From: Thozetella sp. PMI_491
Lineage: Eukaryota > Ascomycota > Sordariomycetes > Chaetosphaeriales > Chaetosphaeriaceae
DNA: 64,000 nucleotides
Direction of reading: 5' to 3'
Assembly (NCBI GenBank): GCA_021432635.1
Contig: MU270016.1
Location: 590,324-654,323, forward strand
Shown here: positions 32,380-44,392 of the stretch, one piece after another
Numbering within the stretch: the first letter of the stretch is position 1
Layout of the letters: each line of letters begins with the position of its first letter
Notes under the pieces: generated by a model
Seen by the model: only the letters and a program-made list of their open reading frames with translations
Database searches by the model: none
What the model was told of the DNA's origin: nothing
Position numbers and translations under genes: made by a program

Positions 32380-34987
32380 TCACCAACCAAAGTCCTGCTG
32401 TGACATGGCTGGGTCTACAGTAAGTCCTAATGGATCCAAACCAAACTGGCTGCCGAAGGAAAAATCCTCGGCTCCGGCCAAATTCCCATCGACGTCCCAG
32501 TATCCAGCGAAAGGTATTGCGATGGTGTCTTCTGGACGTTGGTGGCTGGTACCTAGGTAATTCATATTGGCGCTGAGATGCACCTCCAAATGATTGCTAG
32601 GAAGTGGGAAGGCTTGCGAGGAGCGCGATCCATTCGGCTCCAGTTTCCGAATCAGGAACTGAATATACTCCAGATAAAGTGAAGCGAAGGCTGTATTCGG
32701 CAGTTCAGAAGCAGCCTTTTGGATACATCTGGCCGCGCCCCGAATATTAGCAGCCGCCTGCCGCTTCATTTCGTCGGGAACCGACGCAGTTTGGGATGCC
32801 TGTATACTGTTAGAAACAGACTCTGAGCTAACAGCAACTCAAGGACAGACTTGCCCGCATTAGCTCAGTAGCGGCATGCGATATCATGACAAGTTGGGTA
32901 TTGTGAAATCCAGCAGATCTCGAGGCGAGCGCGGCATCATTGGCGACTAGCTGGAGCACCTGGAAGCTTGTCAAGAATGTCTGGTGCGACAAGTGATTTA
33001 GCTGGTCCGGTGTGGCGTCTTCGAGACTGGTGAGCTCTTTTTGGGCATGGTTGTGCAGAAGTAGTAGGTTATACTCAATGTAGAACGTCATGATGGATAG
33101 CTGATCTGCCCATGGCGCGTTCTCAGAGTCACAGGAGCGGAACTCGTCAAGCTTCGACGTGGCCTGACGATGCCATTCCACGACAGATATTGGTGTCTTG
33201 TCAAGCGGCTGGAAGGCTTCCAGGTCCTTCATCTGCAATCGTTGTTAGGTGCAAACTCTCAGGCTTCCAACTTCATTTCCCTTTGGCAGTCTTACCACCG
33301 ATGCTCGTGCTTGGGCAATACCCGTAGTAATTCGATCTGATGACGTGGCTGTTTTTGCCTGCCACCATTTGGTCATGTCCGCTGGGATTTCTCTCCAGGA
33401 GATACATGGAGGCCGGCCCAAGGTAATGCCGAAGCTCTTGTCCATGATGAACAGAAACAACCATGTCCGCTGATAGTTTCTTTGCTGCCTCTCCTTGACA
33501 TCGGGGTCGACTTGGAAGCCGATCTTTTTAGACACTTGTGTCGGCTGGTAGATTCGCATCTCCCTCGCAATCGATAGTGCCTGTGAGAAAAGAAACGGTT
33601 ATTAGCTTGTTGTAGTGCTTAGTAGTAGCTACGCAAGGGATATGCCTACATGCCCGAAACGCAGCCATGAAGGGTCCTGAGCATGGCTCTCAGAAACATG
33701 TGCCCAATATGTAAAGTCGATGATGGCCTGAATCACCTCTAAACTTTTAACCGCGTTGAGAATTGCCCACTTAATATTCCGTTCTGCAATGGAGTAAAGC
33801 AATGGCGACATCAGCTTGTCTTTGGGGCGGGATGACAACTCAGAACCGAGAGCACAGATGACGGAGAACAGGGTAAAGGACCGACTGTGGACATATTCCG
33901 GGGAATGTAAATTGGCGTCTAGGAGGCCAACCAGAGGATTTCGTATCTGGAAGAACCATCTGAAATACTCAACCACGTCAGGTTCGCCTATCAGGCCAGC
34001 CGCCGTAGGATCGCAGCTGTCCAAGTCCAGACGAAATGTACAGTCCGGATTGGCCTTGGCCAGCACGTCCCAGTCTTGGAGGTCTGTTTCGCGATTGGCT
34101 TTGGGGCATCAGTGGATCGCCGCAGTGATGTCCGCTAAACTCGCCTCACTCACCGAAATATTTGGAGAGTCTGCTGTGAGCAAATAGATTGGCACGGTTT
34201 GCTTGAAACTTTAGTTGAGTCTGGCGGTAAGGACCGCCTTGGGAGCTCGATGTCGTTGTAATTCCCGCGGAGCCCAAGTTCTTGTCGCCACCATTGAGCC
34301 GTAATGTCTCTGTATCAACGGCGGTGGCTAAGACATTAAGCGGCGAATATTCAGCCTCCACCAGACTCTCTGCTGTCACCCTGTCACCCACGGACTGTAG
34401 CTCGCCGTGTGAGGTAGCGTTGTCGTGTCTCCTAGTGAGCGTGGCCGGCGAATTCTGAGTCATCGGTGACAGTCCAGCAGTCGACGAGCACTGGCTAATA
34501 TCGCTCATTGTCTGTTGGGAGACATGCTCCTCGGCAGCCTTTGTCGCTGGCTCATCCGTTTGTCTGCGGAGAAGGAGCGCTGAAAGTTCATCCTCTAAGC
34601 CGTGCTGCCAGATGCGCGAGAGAATTTTCTGCAGAGTAGCTGGTTTACTTCAACAAGGAGTAAGAATTAATTAGCAACAGATCTGTAGCCGTGTCCGCAA
34701 ACACTAAAAAATGCCCGTACTTGATGCTTCCCTTCTTCCGCCCTCGGTGGGATTTTTCAGGGTAGCGGCAATCTATCTGATGAGCTGCACACCGCGAACT
34801 GTAAGAAAGAGATCAGCCGTCAGTTCATCTCGGGTCCGGCTAGCGGGGATTCCTACCATGGTGTACGCTTATTGCACTTCTGGCGTGCACTACGACAGGA
34901 GAAGCATGCCGTCATGGGAGGGTCAGTACGGCCCTCACGCTCAGAGGGTTCGCCATCCCGCGAAGAAGGCATTAATTCCCCCGCCAT
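32380..34987 (-). CDS. Zn(II)2Cys6 transcription factor with fungal-specific TF domain
   Basis: Seven exons join in frame to 738 residues: 34857-34987, 34721-34798, 34153-34628, 33650-34098, 33296-33580, 32855-33232, 32380-32799. The DNA-binding cluster begins after about 25 residues: C-FS-C-RSARQK-C-NKRTP-C-SR-C-AAHQID-C, followed by the basic HRGRKKGSIK. The middle domain has EYFRWFFQIRNPL, YWAHVSESHAQDPSWLRFGH, LSIAREMRIYQ, RTWLFLFIMDKSFGITLGRPP, and is a Fungal_trans domain. The intron at 32800-32854 begins GC (GCAAGT), a rare donor type. The position beside CE15 and a transporter suggests nearby targets; this is inference. Confidence 0.9.
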
Positions 34988-35677
34988 GAGCGGAACAGGG
35001 CTTAGGTCACAGGGCTAATGGCATCTCGGATGAGGCAAATATGCCGGAACCTTGTGCGGGAGCCAGAAATGCCGTTGGCTGCCCAAGCTTTGGAGCTATC
35101 TTGCGGCTGTAACCCGACTATCCCAATCCAATAGTCCAGCCTAGGTTGCATTCAGGGGCGGATGCGGCTAGTCGATGAAGTAGGAGGGAGAGGTCATGGT
35201 TTTGTTCAACTTCTCTGGATGTCGCTCCGCGCTGACTAAATCTAGACCCCGCGGTTGTTGTTTGGAGGGCGACAAGGTGGGGTCGACCCCGGCATCTTCC
35301 GTGAAGCCCGTCCGACCCCGGTTCTAGAGGTGTCAGATTGGCCCAACTGGGTTAAATTGCTAAAAATTTGGCCTGTCACGGAGCAACGCTCCTCCTAACT
35401 TGTACTGTTTCATCTCACAAGAGCTAAAGGGCATTGCGGTGTACATGAAAAGAATGTTTGATGTCGATAGCAGGCTTCGAGAATGCCGCACAACAAAAAG
35501 TGCGTACAGAGGGTACAAAATAAAAGGATTTCTAGGCCAATCCATGCATTAGTCTATATCTACTCTATCGATTCACTTTGATGGGCTCGCAAATTTGCCC
35601 TTACTAGGGGATATGCTAACCCCATATGCACAATGACATGTCTCCCCCCCAGAATGTTGATAGCCTGGTGGTAGCTT
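34988..35677. other. intergenic
   Basis: No gene seen between the regulator start and the transporter end. Confidence 0.5.
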
Positions 35678-37366
35678 TCAAATCTTCTCCAGAATGACTG
35701 TACTTTTTTGCAGCCAGACTTTCGCAAAACACAGCAGAGCCGCCGCGAACAGGAACATGCCGCCGCAGAAGCCGATGGAGATCGCATAGGCATCCGCACC
35801 GCTCCGACCTAAGGATGATCGAGAATATTCCAATAGTTCCACTGCAATGGGCTGTGCGAAGAGTGCCGGAAGCGCCAATGCCAGCCAAAACACATTCAAG
35901 ACCGAGCCCAGCTCGCCTACTCCGACAATGCTCGTAGCTACCGGCGAGGATGCACTCCACACGGTACCACCTACCATGCCCTGGATGACGGCAAATAATG
36001 CTAAGACTCCAAAAGATTGCGCTGGGAGCCACACCGCAATGCAGGAGATACCGGCTAAAATAGTGAGTAAAATGGCCATATTTAAGCGGCCCCCGAGATC
36101 CATCACCAGCCCACAGAGGGGGCGCCCGATCATCTGTCCTGCGGCGAGTAAAGACTGCAGTCCGGCACCTTGGGTCTGAGAAAGCCCAAGGCCGTCAGTC
36201 GAGTAGGTAGCTAGACTGTACAAGGCAATGAAGTATCCCATCACTAATTGAGAGGTGGTCAGCATGAGTTATCGAATGCCCTTATCAGTTTGCGTAACTG
36301 AGGCACAGGAATCGCACGAACTGGAAAATGCACCCCAGGTCCACACCCAAACGAAGCCGGCGTGCCAGAGAAAGGAGACTTTGAGTGGCGCGTTTTTAGC
36401 CTTGAGCTCCTTGGTCCTCTCTTTAAGCAGGAAGATGGCCGGGAAAAGGACCGCAGCGGAGACACATCCACTACAGATTAGTGCATATTTGACGCCGATA
36501 TTCTCAATCGCCAGCCTTGTCGTGTTGGAAAAGAGAAGTCCACCTATACCGGAACCGGCTGTTGCAAAGCCCTGAGGTAGTTAGCACATGTGATCAAAGA
36601 ACTTCCCGATAGCACTTACCTGGGCTAAAGATAGCCGTTTGTTAAACCAGTGAGCTAAGACTGGCTGCACGGGGACGAATGCCTACATTCTGAAGTTAGT
36701 TTGATGAGAGAGAGATATATTCTGGATAGATATACCATTCCCAGACCTTCTTGACATTAGCGTCTTATTACCCAAAGGCCAGTTCGAACCAGCTTACCGA
36801 TACCGAAAACCACTCCTTGAAAAGCTAGGAAAGCTGCATAATTTGGAGATATCCCTGCGAGGCATTGCCCGAGTGCTGTTCCTATGGCACCTGCATCTCC
36901 GGTTAGACGGTTCATGAGCTCCTGCGTCGATTTGAAACCACTTGCCTATTATCAAAGGTGCCCGGAAGCCGAACCTCTTGGCGAGGTAGCTAGATAGAGG
37001 TGCGCAGAGCAAAGCGATGCCGACTGAGAGCCCGCCCACGAACGCATAACGAAGAACTGTGCCGCCTAGAAAGTAGCTGTGCGATGTGTAGAACGACGTA
37101 TAAACTCCATAAGTTGTATTAATTCCTCGTATCGGGATTAGTTTCCATGTTCATAAGTAGGCATGTCTGTTCTTACCAAAAGTCACTGCATTTATCGACA
37201 TAGCGCAAGCCACCACAATCCAACCGTAGCCACCTTCCGGGAAGGTCGGAACCTCTTCACAGCCTGGCTGCTGGGCCGAAGTTTCTGATGCGGAGTCGTC
37301 CAATACATTTTGATAGTTGGGTCCCAACGGGGCCGTCACAACAGGGCGATCTGCCTTCATTGACAT
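35678..37366 (-). CDS. MFS transporter, monocarboxylate (MCT)-like
   Basis: Seven exons join to 450 residues: 37177-37366, 36946-37125, 36798-36890, 36736-36746, 36620-36682, 36322-36571, 35678-36243. One exon is only 11 bp. Features of the MCT family: a polar N-terminus, FPEGGYGWIVV before TM1, TFGINTTYGVYTSFY, LAKRFGFRAPLIIG, PVQPVLAHWFNKRLSLAQGFATAGSGIGGL, and GRPLCGLVMDLGGRLN in the second half. About twelve helices. Such carriers move mono- or small carboxylic acids across the plasma membrane. The intron at 36891-36945 starts with GC (ATAG|GCAAGT). The last junction uses a GTTCGT donor. Confidence 0.9.
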
Positions 37367-37994
37367 CTTAGTGACTTCCCGCGCTGTGAATGTGATTGAA
37401 AAGTCTCTGATAGCTTGGTCACATCGTCCAGATATGGAATAACTTATAGTTTCCCGGGGTTTTAAACGGTGATTTCTTACAAACGATCAGTCCTGCGTCA
37501 GCTCTAGCGCCCTCCAAGTTGCTCGCGGCCTCTACATCTAAAGCCCGATCGCAGGTTGCTCAGGTCGCAATGGACCAGAGATTTACATAGCGGTCACGGA
37601 TGCTGAGGAAATTCGTCTCTTGAAAGTACATAATACTACGCCGGACTCGAAGAAACGTTCAACTATGGCAGCTTAGTCTTTTTTGTCTATATCATGTATT
37701 AGCATAGAGAAGTCACGCGCGAAGTGTTCTTCATTCGCCCTACATTCAATATCGCACAAGTACAATTGAGCGAGACTACAAGCATAATTAAGTATATTTC
37801 CGTGTGCTTGATCGATATCTAACCTCTCATCGAGGATCTTGATATCCAGCTGAACTGCAAAGGGGCCAATCGTGGCCTTGATATTATTGACGAGATCTGC
37901 GGGTCTTGGCCCCATCTGCTTCTCGAAGACTCTGGGACTTGACGGATATTTCCCTAGCTAACTTGAATACAAATCGCAACTAACAAACTTTCAT
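37367..37994. other. intergenic with a small unassigned ORF
   Basis: A minus-strand ATG at 37915 opens 80 codons (MGPRPADLVNNIKATIG...) to 37673, with balanced composition but no recognised domain. It may be a remnant or a small gene; no introns or neighbours support it. Confidence 0.3.
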
Positions 37995-38437
37995 TCAGGA
38001 ATCGGGGCAACTGTCGACAGAAAGACTCTTGAACTCGCCGGACCGTGATACGCAGGTGCCCTTGGTTGCCGAAGTAGGGTTCTCGCTGCAGTACTCATCG
38101 CTGTATAGAGTGACTGGAGCATGCTTTAGCCAGTTTCCAAAGCGGAGAGAGAATGCCCTCGATTTTCCAGTTTCTTACCTGTGCAGGTCTGATAGAGGTC
38201 TGACACTTTGACACTTTTCATTGGCCGGCTCCCCGCTGCTATTGTTGCACAGTCTCCTCCAGCTTTGTTGGCTGCGACAGTCGAGATGTTGGTCGACAGT
38301 TCGCCCACCAGTCCGTTGCAGTTAACGTTCTTATACCAGGTCAGTTTCACCGCAACAGCGTCCCGTTTGTCCAGAACCGCGGCGGCGCTCATGCCAGTTG
38401 CCAGCAGCGCAGCCGTGCCGAAAAACTTGAATTGCAT
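37995..38437 (-). CDS. small secreted cysteine-containing protein
   Basis: Exon 1 is 38179-38437: signal peptide MQFKFFGTAALLATGMSAAA, a KR processing site, then KLTWYKNVNCNGLVGEL and SDLYQTCTG. A GTAAG donor follows. The likely last exon (about 37995-38085) reads YCSENPTSATKGTC then GEFKSLSVDSC, with a stop at 37995. The cysteine spacing suits a small secreted protein. The two parts do not join in frame by one base with the acceptors I can see, so either the acceptor is unrecognised or there is a frameshift. Function unknown. Confidence 0.6.
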
Positions 38438-40315
38438 GGCGACGTCTGAATCGAAGTGATTGCTTGGAATGATGAGCAATTTCGAAGCTAGCTATCTCCT
38501 ATCACTAGGAGGAGAGGTATCCGCTGCGGCTCGTGGTAGAAGAAAGTGGTCATAGTCGTGTCTTATAAACCGCGTGCTTTCAATCCGATAAAACCCTCGA
38601 CCCAGCCGAGCTTCCTTTCTTCCCGGCCAATGGAATGCGCCATATCCCGGGACACGCACGAGGGGCACTTTCCGCGGACAGTTATATTGGATAAGTTCCC
38701 GCGGCCAAGCATACGTATATTTAGCCTCTACTTTTTTGCTCCACAGCCGCAGCCGCCCTTGGAGGTTAATAAATGATCGCGAGGGAGCAAGAACAAAGTC
38801 CGGGTACCTTGCACGTATGACGTGGTTTACCGATGGCTGGGGCCTTCTCGCGGTTTGGAGCAACGGCCACCCAGAGCCACTATACGACCGTGAGTGATCC
38901 AACGCCATCGGAACTCCGGAACGGGATACCGCGTACCGGGTAAGAAGCAGTGCTTCTATAATCAAGGGGATTGGATAGATATAATCTATCGACCAAATTC
39001 CCCGAACGTCCTTAAAATAGACTAGGTAGAAAGGACAGAATTAGGTGCCTGGCGAGACGTAATGCGATTGTGCATATAACTCGCTGGGACTACCGGCGAT
39101 TCTCGCGTGGTATCACCCAAATGCCGCGATGAAGTGCCGTCCCATTGCGTGAGACTCGGGCGCAGATTGTCGCTAGACCTTCTAGGATCTTCTAAGAGAG
39201 ATGGCCCCGAGCTCCTTTCAAGGTTTTCGCCCATCCTCGCTTCTCACAGAATCAGATATCTGTCATTGCCTGCTCCTTATCGGCAATGTGATAGCGCGGA
39301 GCGTTTGTGTTACTTGTCACTTGCAGTTGGATATCGCAAAGATACCACGTCACCTTGGTGTTGACTGAGCCAGGATTGAGGACTACGGTGATGACAGTCC
39401 TACGTTTACCTGACTGTGCTAAACAGTCAGATAATTTCCGGACGGAAAGAAGCGGCATTAGTTTGGATGCGTTGAACCTGTCTCGAAAGGTCAGTCTACA
39501 ACTTCGCTACAACGTGCGAGCTTCAAAGAGCCACGTATGTGTCATAAAGGTTAACTTTGTCGCTCTTTACAAACTCGCTTAATATGCTTTTGGCATTACA
39601 CTCCGGGAACTTTGCTAACCAGTGCATCATAGACCCTATGGACGTCAGACAAAGTCTTTATTTATCAGCACCGACATCTCACGAAGCTTAGGGAGTAGCA
39701 GGAGCCCAAGCAGTATAGTGCTGAGGTAGTCCATATAAACTAACTAAGCTAGTGTAAAGCTCCTGAATAGTTATTAACTTCTAGAGCTATTCCTGCATGT
39801 GGTGGTAAGTGGTAGCTTACCAGCTAGTCTGGGAGCGGGCCTTGGTTTGTCTTAAGTAGTTGTATTTAGAATATGCCCCGGAGCGTAGCGAAGAGCCGCA
39901 TTCCTCTCCCGCACGGCTTTACTGGACGTAAGAGGAAATGTTTAACCAAAGGTGATCGAACCTCTTCTATCCAATTCCATAGACTGTATCGATTTGACGA
40001 CGGAAGCCGGATATTCGGAAGCTTCGGGAGCTTCGTTTGCGTACAACCGCCTCGCTTATCGTCGAGACTGATTGCGTAGGGACTAGAAGGTACACGCGGC
40101 AATAAACCGATGAGCTTATACAGGCGACGATGGACTTTAATTTATTTATTTATTTTAGCTAGAAAGAAGAAGCGGGCTACGAGATTTGATGAGCTGAAAT
40201 GCTTTTCATACTGGTCGATAGTCTTTCTCGTTCGAGTGCGACAAGATGTGCAAGTTGCAAATCGGGAAGAGATATCAAATAGTTAATATTGCTACATTCG
40301 AGGGTTTTCCTTCGG
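38438..40315. other. intergenic
   Basis: No gene seen. 39600-39860 is AT-rich with many TA steps, which could be a RIP-worn repeat, but no ends or coding motif were found. Confidence 0.4.
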
Positions 40316-41967
40316 CTATTCGCTTCGCCCCATGTCTCGCATGCGCACGAGGCTTGTCTCATCACTGTACTGAACCGTGTATGTTTGTTGGTACAAGATA
40401 TTTTTAGAGCCAGGGTTTGGCGAGTCTCCTAGCGGTATGCGCGAGCCTCGGCCGAGCCCGCGACCTTGGCTTGAGCCCATCTGCTTCGATCCGGTGCCAG
40501 TCCCGTAGTTTTGCGAATTGTTGGTGGATCCAAGGACCGGCACGTAGCGCACAAGAATGACGCGAAGGATGGGCATACAAGCGCAGAAGATTCCCACGTT
40601 GATTTCGATAGTCGACCATAGTGTCACCATCACATTGTCCTGCGTTGGATTGGCGGATGAAGCGAAGCTGACGAGAGTCTGCAGCCGGATTATGCTCACA
40701 ACGGTGACGCTGTAGATGTTAGGTTAGTACAATAGACGGAAGCTGAGTAGCGGATTTCTTGGATAAGGAGGGGGGCGGGTAGAGGCTGATCGTTGTCTCT
40801 GTCACGTACAATGTGCCGACGCAGAACATTATCGTCACTCCGGTCTTCTTTTTCCAGTTCATCCTGAGATCCTTGATCTGCCATAGAGGAACTGCTAACA
40901 TCCACGCGTCCAGGACAATACTGATAACGGCGTTGGCCCAGCCGATGACGTTGACATTAAGACAACGACCTTGGTGCAATCCATCCCAGTTAGTCCAGTA
41001 GAATGAGATCGGCGAACATTGAAAGATTGCGACGAAGACAAAGACGGCACCGAACGCTATGGTGAACGCAATAGTGGCCCACAAGATACGCTTAACACCC
41101 GGCCCGGGGAAAATCCTCCGGAAGAAGAAGAGTAGAGTAAGCTTCAGTAGGGTAAGCTGGAGAAAGTAGAGAATCTCCATTAGGTAGAAAAAAAAGATGA
41201 AGTTAGTTATCTGAGTTGCGGTCAGGGTCCACACATCTCGTCCAAGACCATTCTTGATGGTACCCTGGGCGGTTATAACGACGCTGGGGATCCCGGCCAC
41301 GATGACGGCGACAATCAGGTAGTCATCCGAACACAGATCTTGACGAGCATATAGCTTGTACGCCAGGCGCAGAAGGACGAGTGCGTTGGAGATAACAGCC
41401 AGCGTGATTGATGTTCTGTCTAAATCGGCCGAGTGATCGACGATAGGCACGGCGCATATCGTGTTGCTCACATTCTTGGTGGCTGGGATCCTTCATCAGT
41501 AAAATGACGATCTTCACGAGCGGATAAGAGAAGGAGACATTGGGAAGATGGTAGGAATAGAAAGATGGCGGAAAAAACAACGACAGAGCAAGGAGAACGA
41601 GCTCACACAGGGAATCCAAGACAGTGCAGTTCGCTGCAACGCATGTTGCCGTGTACGCATTAATGGCCTGATTCGTGCACACGCATGTGGTATTTGTCGG
41701 CGAACAAGGGGATCGCGACACCGCGTCAATAAGGCACTCGAGCTGCAATGTGAAGCGTATTAGCAAATTTGTGGGCTATTTCAGAATGCCTCGAATCAAC
41801 AGCAGTTGGGGAACTGTTTTGGCAGGAAACACTATAACAAAGCTTACGCCGCACTTGGGCATCTGAGCAAGCAGTGCTGCTGCAGAATCGCCAGTTGCCT
41901 GGGCCAGCGCCCATGGGAGCAGCAAAGCCGCTAGATAGACAACTAATTGGTGGCCGGGTCGTCGCAT
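40316..41967 (-). CDS. CFEM-domain rhodopsin-type receptor (PTH11-class GPCR-like)
   Basis: Four exons, 41848-41967, 41607-41742, 40810-41482 and 40316-40709, join in frame to 440 residues. A signal peptide (MRRPGHQLVVYLAALLLPWALA) precedes a CFEM module with eight cysteines (PKC, ECLIDAV, SPC, TTCVC, TC, NCTV, TICAVP). Seven helices follow in the fungal rhodopsin-domain style: LLRLAYKLYARQDLCSDDYLI, FQCSPISFYWTNWDG, NVIGWANAVISIVLDAWMLAVPLWQI, CVGTFVTVVSIIRLQTLVSFA and STIEINVGIFCACMPILR. The C-terminal tail is Gly/Ser-rich. Proteins of this plan, such as PTH11, sense surfaces or plant signals; the ligand here is unknown. Confidence 0.93.
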
Positions 41968-44392
41968 CCTGGATAATGATGGCTCCGGCGGATATGACTC
42001 GATCGCCGGACATCGGCCTCATCGGGAAGATACCATTGTGGTTTCTCGCAGGGGCGGGACAGCAATTTGTATCACATCGGCCGGTGGAAGAAGGAGAGAT
42101 AACGGCGATTGTCCCGCGTGTTCTCTCAGCTAAAGGCGCTTCGATTTAGAGCTTCCTCTCTTCCGCTAGTGAGTGTGCAACTTCATCTGCTCTCGGTCCT
42201 CCCCCCCCCCCTCCGTTGAGAAATATTACCGTAGCTAGTGTTGCAACGTCAGCCATTCCTCGCCTAATACCTGGATGTTGTCTTAGAAGCTTGGCTAAGA
42301 GAATTAATTGGGCTTTTCACTCCACCTATTTTCTCCTCCGGAGGGCATACTGGTCGGTTCCACGTTCGTCCAGCCTCAGGGCTTGCAGCGGACAAAACTG
42401 CGTGGGCTTTTTGCCCCTGAAAATTGCCACTACGAGACGGCAATTGCGACTGACTATTGGCTATTTGTTGCCGGACTCGTCCCTCTTGGCTAGTCCGTTT
42501 TAAGTGCTCAGTTGCTGCCACCGTTTGACAGCACGCTAGTGGCGTAGCTGGGCAGGTCAATGGTGTGGGCCACGAGTCATGTCCTCTACCACAGCCCGAC
42601 GGCGATGGGCAGCGTGTCCCTCTTGGGAGCAGCACCAAGAACTAGTGGCAACAGCAAGCACGCGCACGTCCACGCAGACCTCGTGTAGACCCTGAAAGTT
42701 CGCTTAAGACATGCCGGCAGTTGCCGATGAGCTCGGAAGATGCATTGTTAGTGCTACAACAAAGCACGGCGCGTGTGGATGATTTAGATTGCTTGAAGAG
42801 ATTGGTCATTTTTGTGTGCGGTAACCCCACCGCGCATGCATAGCCCCTATCTACATGCAGAAGCCGGTCACTTTGTCCAGAGGACTGTTTTGTGCTTGAC
42901 TAATGATTGAATAAGAGCCCAGAGGTGTCACGACGTGCCATCGCGGTAGACTAGACTGTTCCCCAGGACTAGCGAGAAGAATGGATGGAACTAAATATTT
43001 TCTACCTAGTCTCAGTCGTTAAGATGGTGCAGTGTGCACAGGTCTTGCACTAGAGTTAGTTGCCCTTGGGGGAAAGTTTCGCCAGTCACGCATCCGTTTT
43101 CATCCTCAGTCTAGCAATAGAAATCGTGTCATTGGGCCGAGCTCGTTGACGTCAGGAAAAACGGTCTTGTAAAGAGCGGAAGATATCTCGCGGCATTGAG
43201 CATGCAGCAACCAGCACAGATCACACACAGCACGCAGCATGCGCACACAGCATGCACACACACCACGCGGCACCCCTGGATTCTCTCCCCTGATACGGCA
43301 TGGAAGCCGAGGCCAGCCCAGATTGGGAATTTCCTGGTCGGAAGAACGACCATGCCACGTGCCCACAGAAAACTTTAAATCATTGCCCCTTGTACTGTAT
43401 CTTCCATTTCCACATTTCGTGAGCAGTGCATCGCTTATTCGGCACTCGGTTGGTGGATCCAACAATCACCGGAGGTGTAAACAGTAATGCTTCTGTCCCG
43501 ATCTGGTGCAATAGGAGGGCTTCTCCCTTTTCCCCGCATGAAATTCTCCACCTAGAATCTATCGCCGATGGGCTAGGGGTCAGCTAAGGATCAATGGTTT
43601 CAGGAGGCATGTATAGTCAGAAATCGTCGAAATATCCGCCAGAATTACCGCGAGAACAGGAAGAGTATGACACAAAACCGGCAGTACTTCTATCAACCGG
43701 TACTTTGCCACACAGGGGGGTTTTGTGCAACCCTAACATTACGTCGTGGACTTGGAGAAACTCTACACGCTAGGCCGTTCTGCGGAGATGATAGCCCGTT
43801 ACAAATACCGACCGCTAGACCCATGCATTCTAATATCGCAGGTGAATGAACCTGATTTTTCGTGTAGATGGGTTGGGAAAGTGTAGTAGTGAGAAGTTTA
43901 CAGAGTACGGACTAAGCATTTCCCCTGGGACGTAACAAGACCACTCGTTGCCACGTGCAAGCACCAGTCCACGAGGCGTAAGCCACCTTCGGATTTCGGT
44001 ACTATACAGGGAAATACCTGCCGTCAAATCCTACCCAAACGCCTATAACGGATAACTCCACATTCGCTAACTCTCGCCGGGCCCGTAATCTCTCCCCCCT
44101 TAGTCTCCGGCTCGCCAGTTTGGGCCGTTCATGCTAAAAGTTGGAGTACCTGATATTGTAACCTCAATTAGCTGCCTCCGGATATTAGAGCTCGAGGAAG
44201 CAGGCGTCGTGGCGAAGAGGTATAAGATAAGAAATGAAAGTTCGAGCGTTAGTCTGCGAACACCTCCTAGCTAGTCTTTTATTGTCGGAGAGCCAAGAGA
44301 CGTCTTGAGTGTGCGTCTACGCAGCGTGGTGTCCAGTTCGTGTATGCAACTCGACGTTCTTTCTACACACCACCCACATATTCAACGCTGCA
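41968..44392. other. long divergent intergenic region
   Basis: Lies between the receptor (minus) and the FAD oxidase (plus). It contains a C-rich run at 42203-42213 and a CA/CAGC-rich low-complexity stretch at 43199-43270. ORFs here look like chance frames. Confidence 0.45.

Noticed and set aside
36768-36800. GTTCGAACC motif resembling a tRNA T-loop
   Set aside because: It lies inside an intron of the MFS gene and has no cloverleaf around it.
43199-43275. CA/GC-rich low-complexity stretch that yields several ORFs
   Set aside because: Simple sequence opens all frames; not coding evidence.
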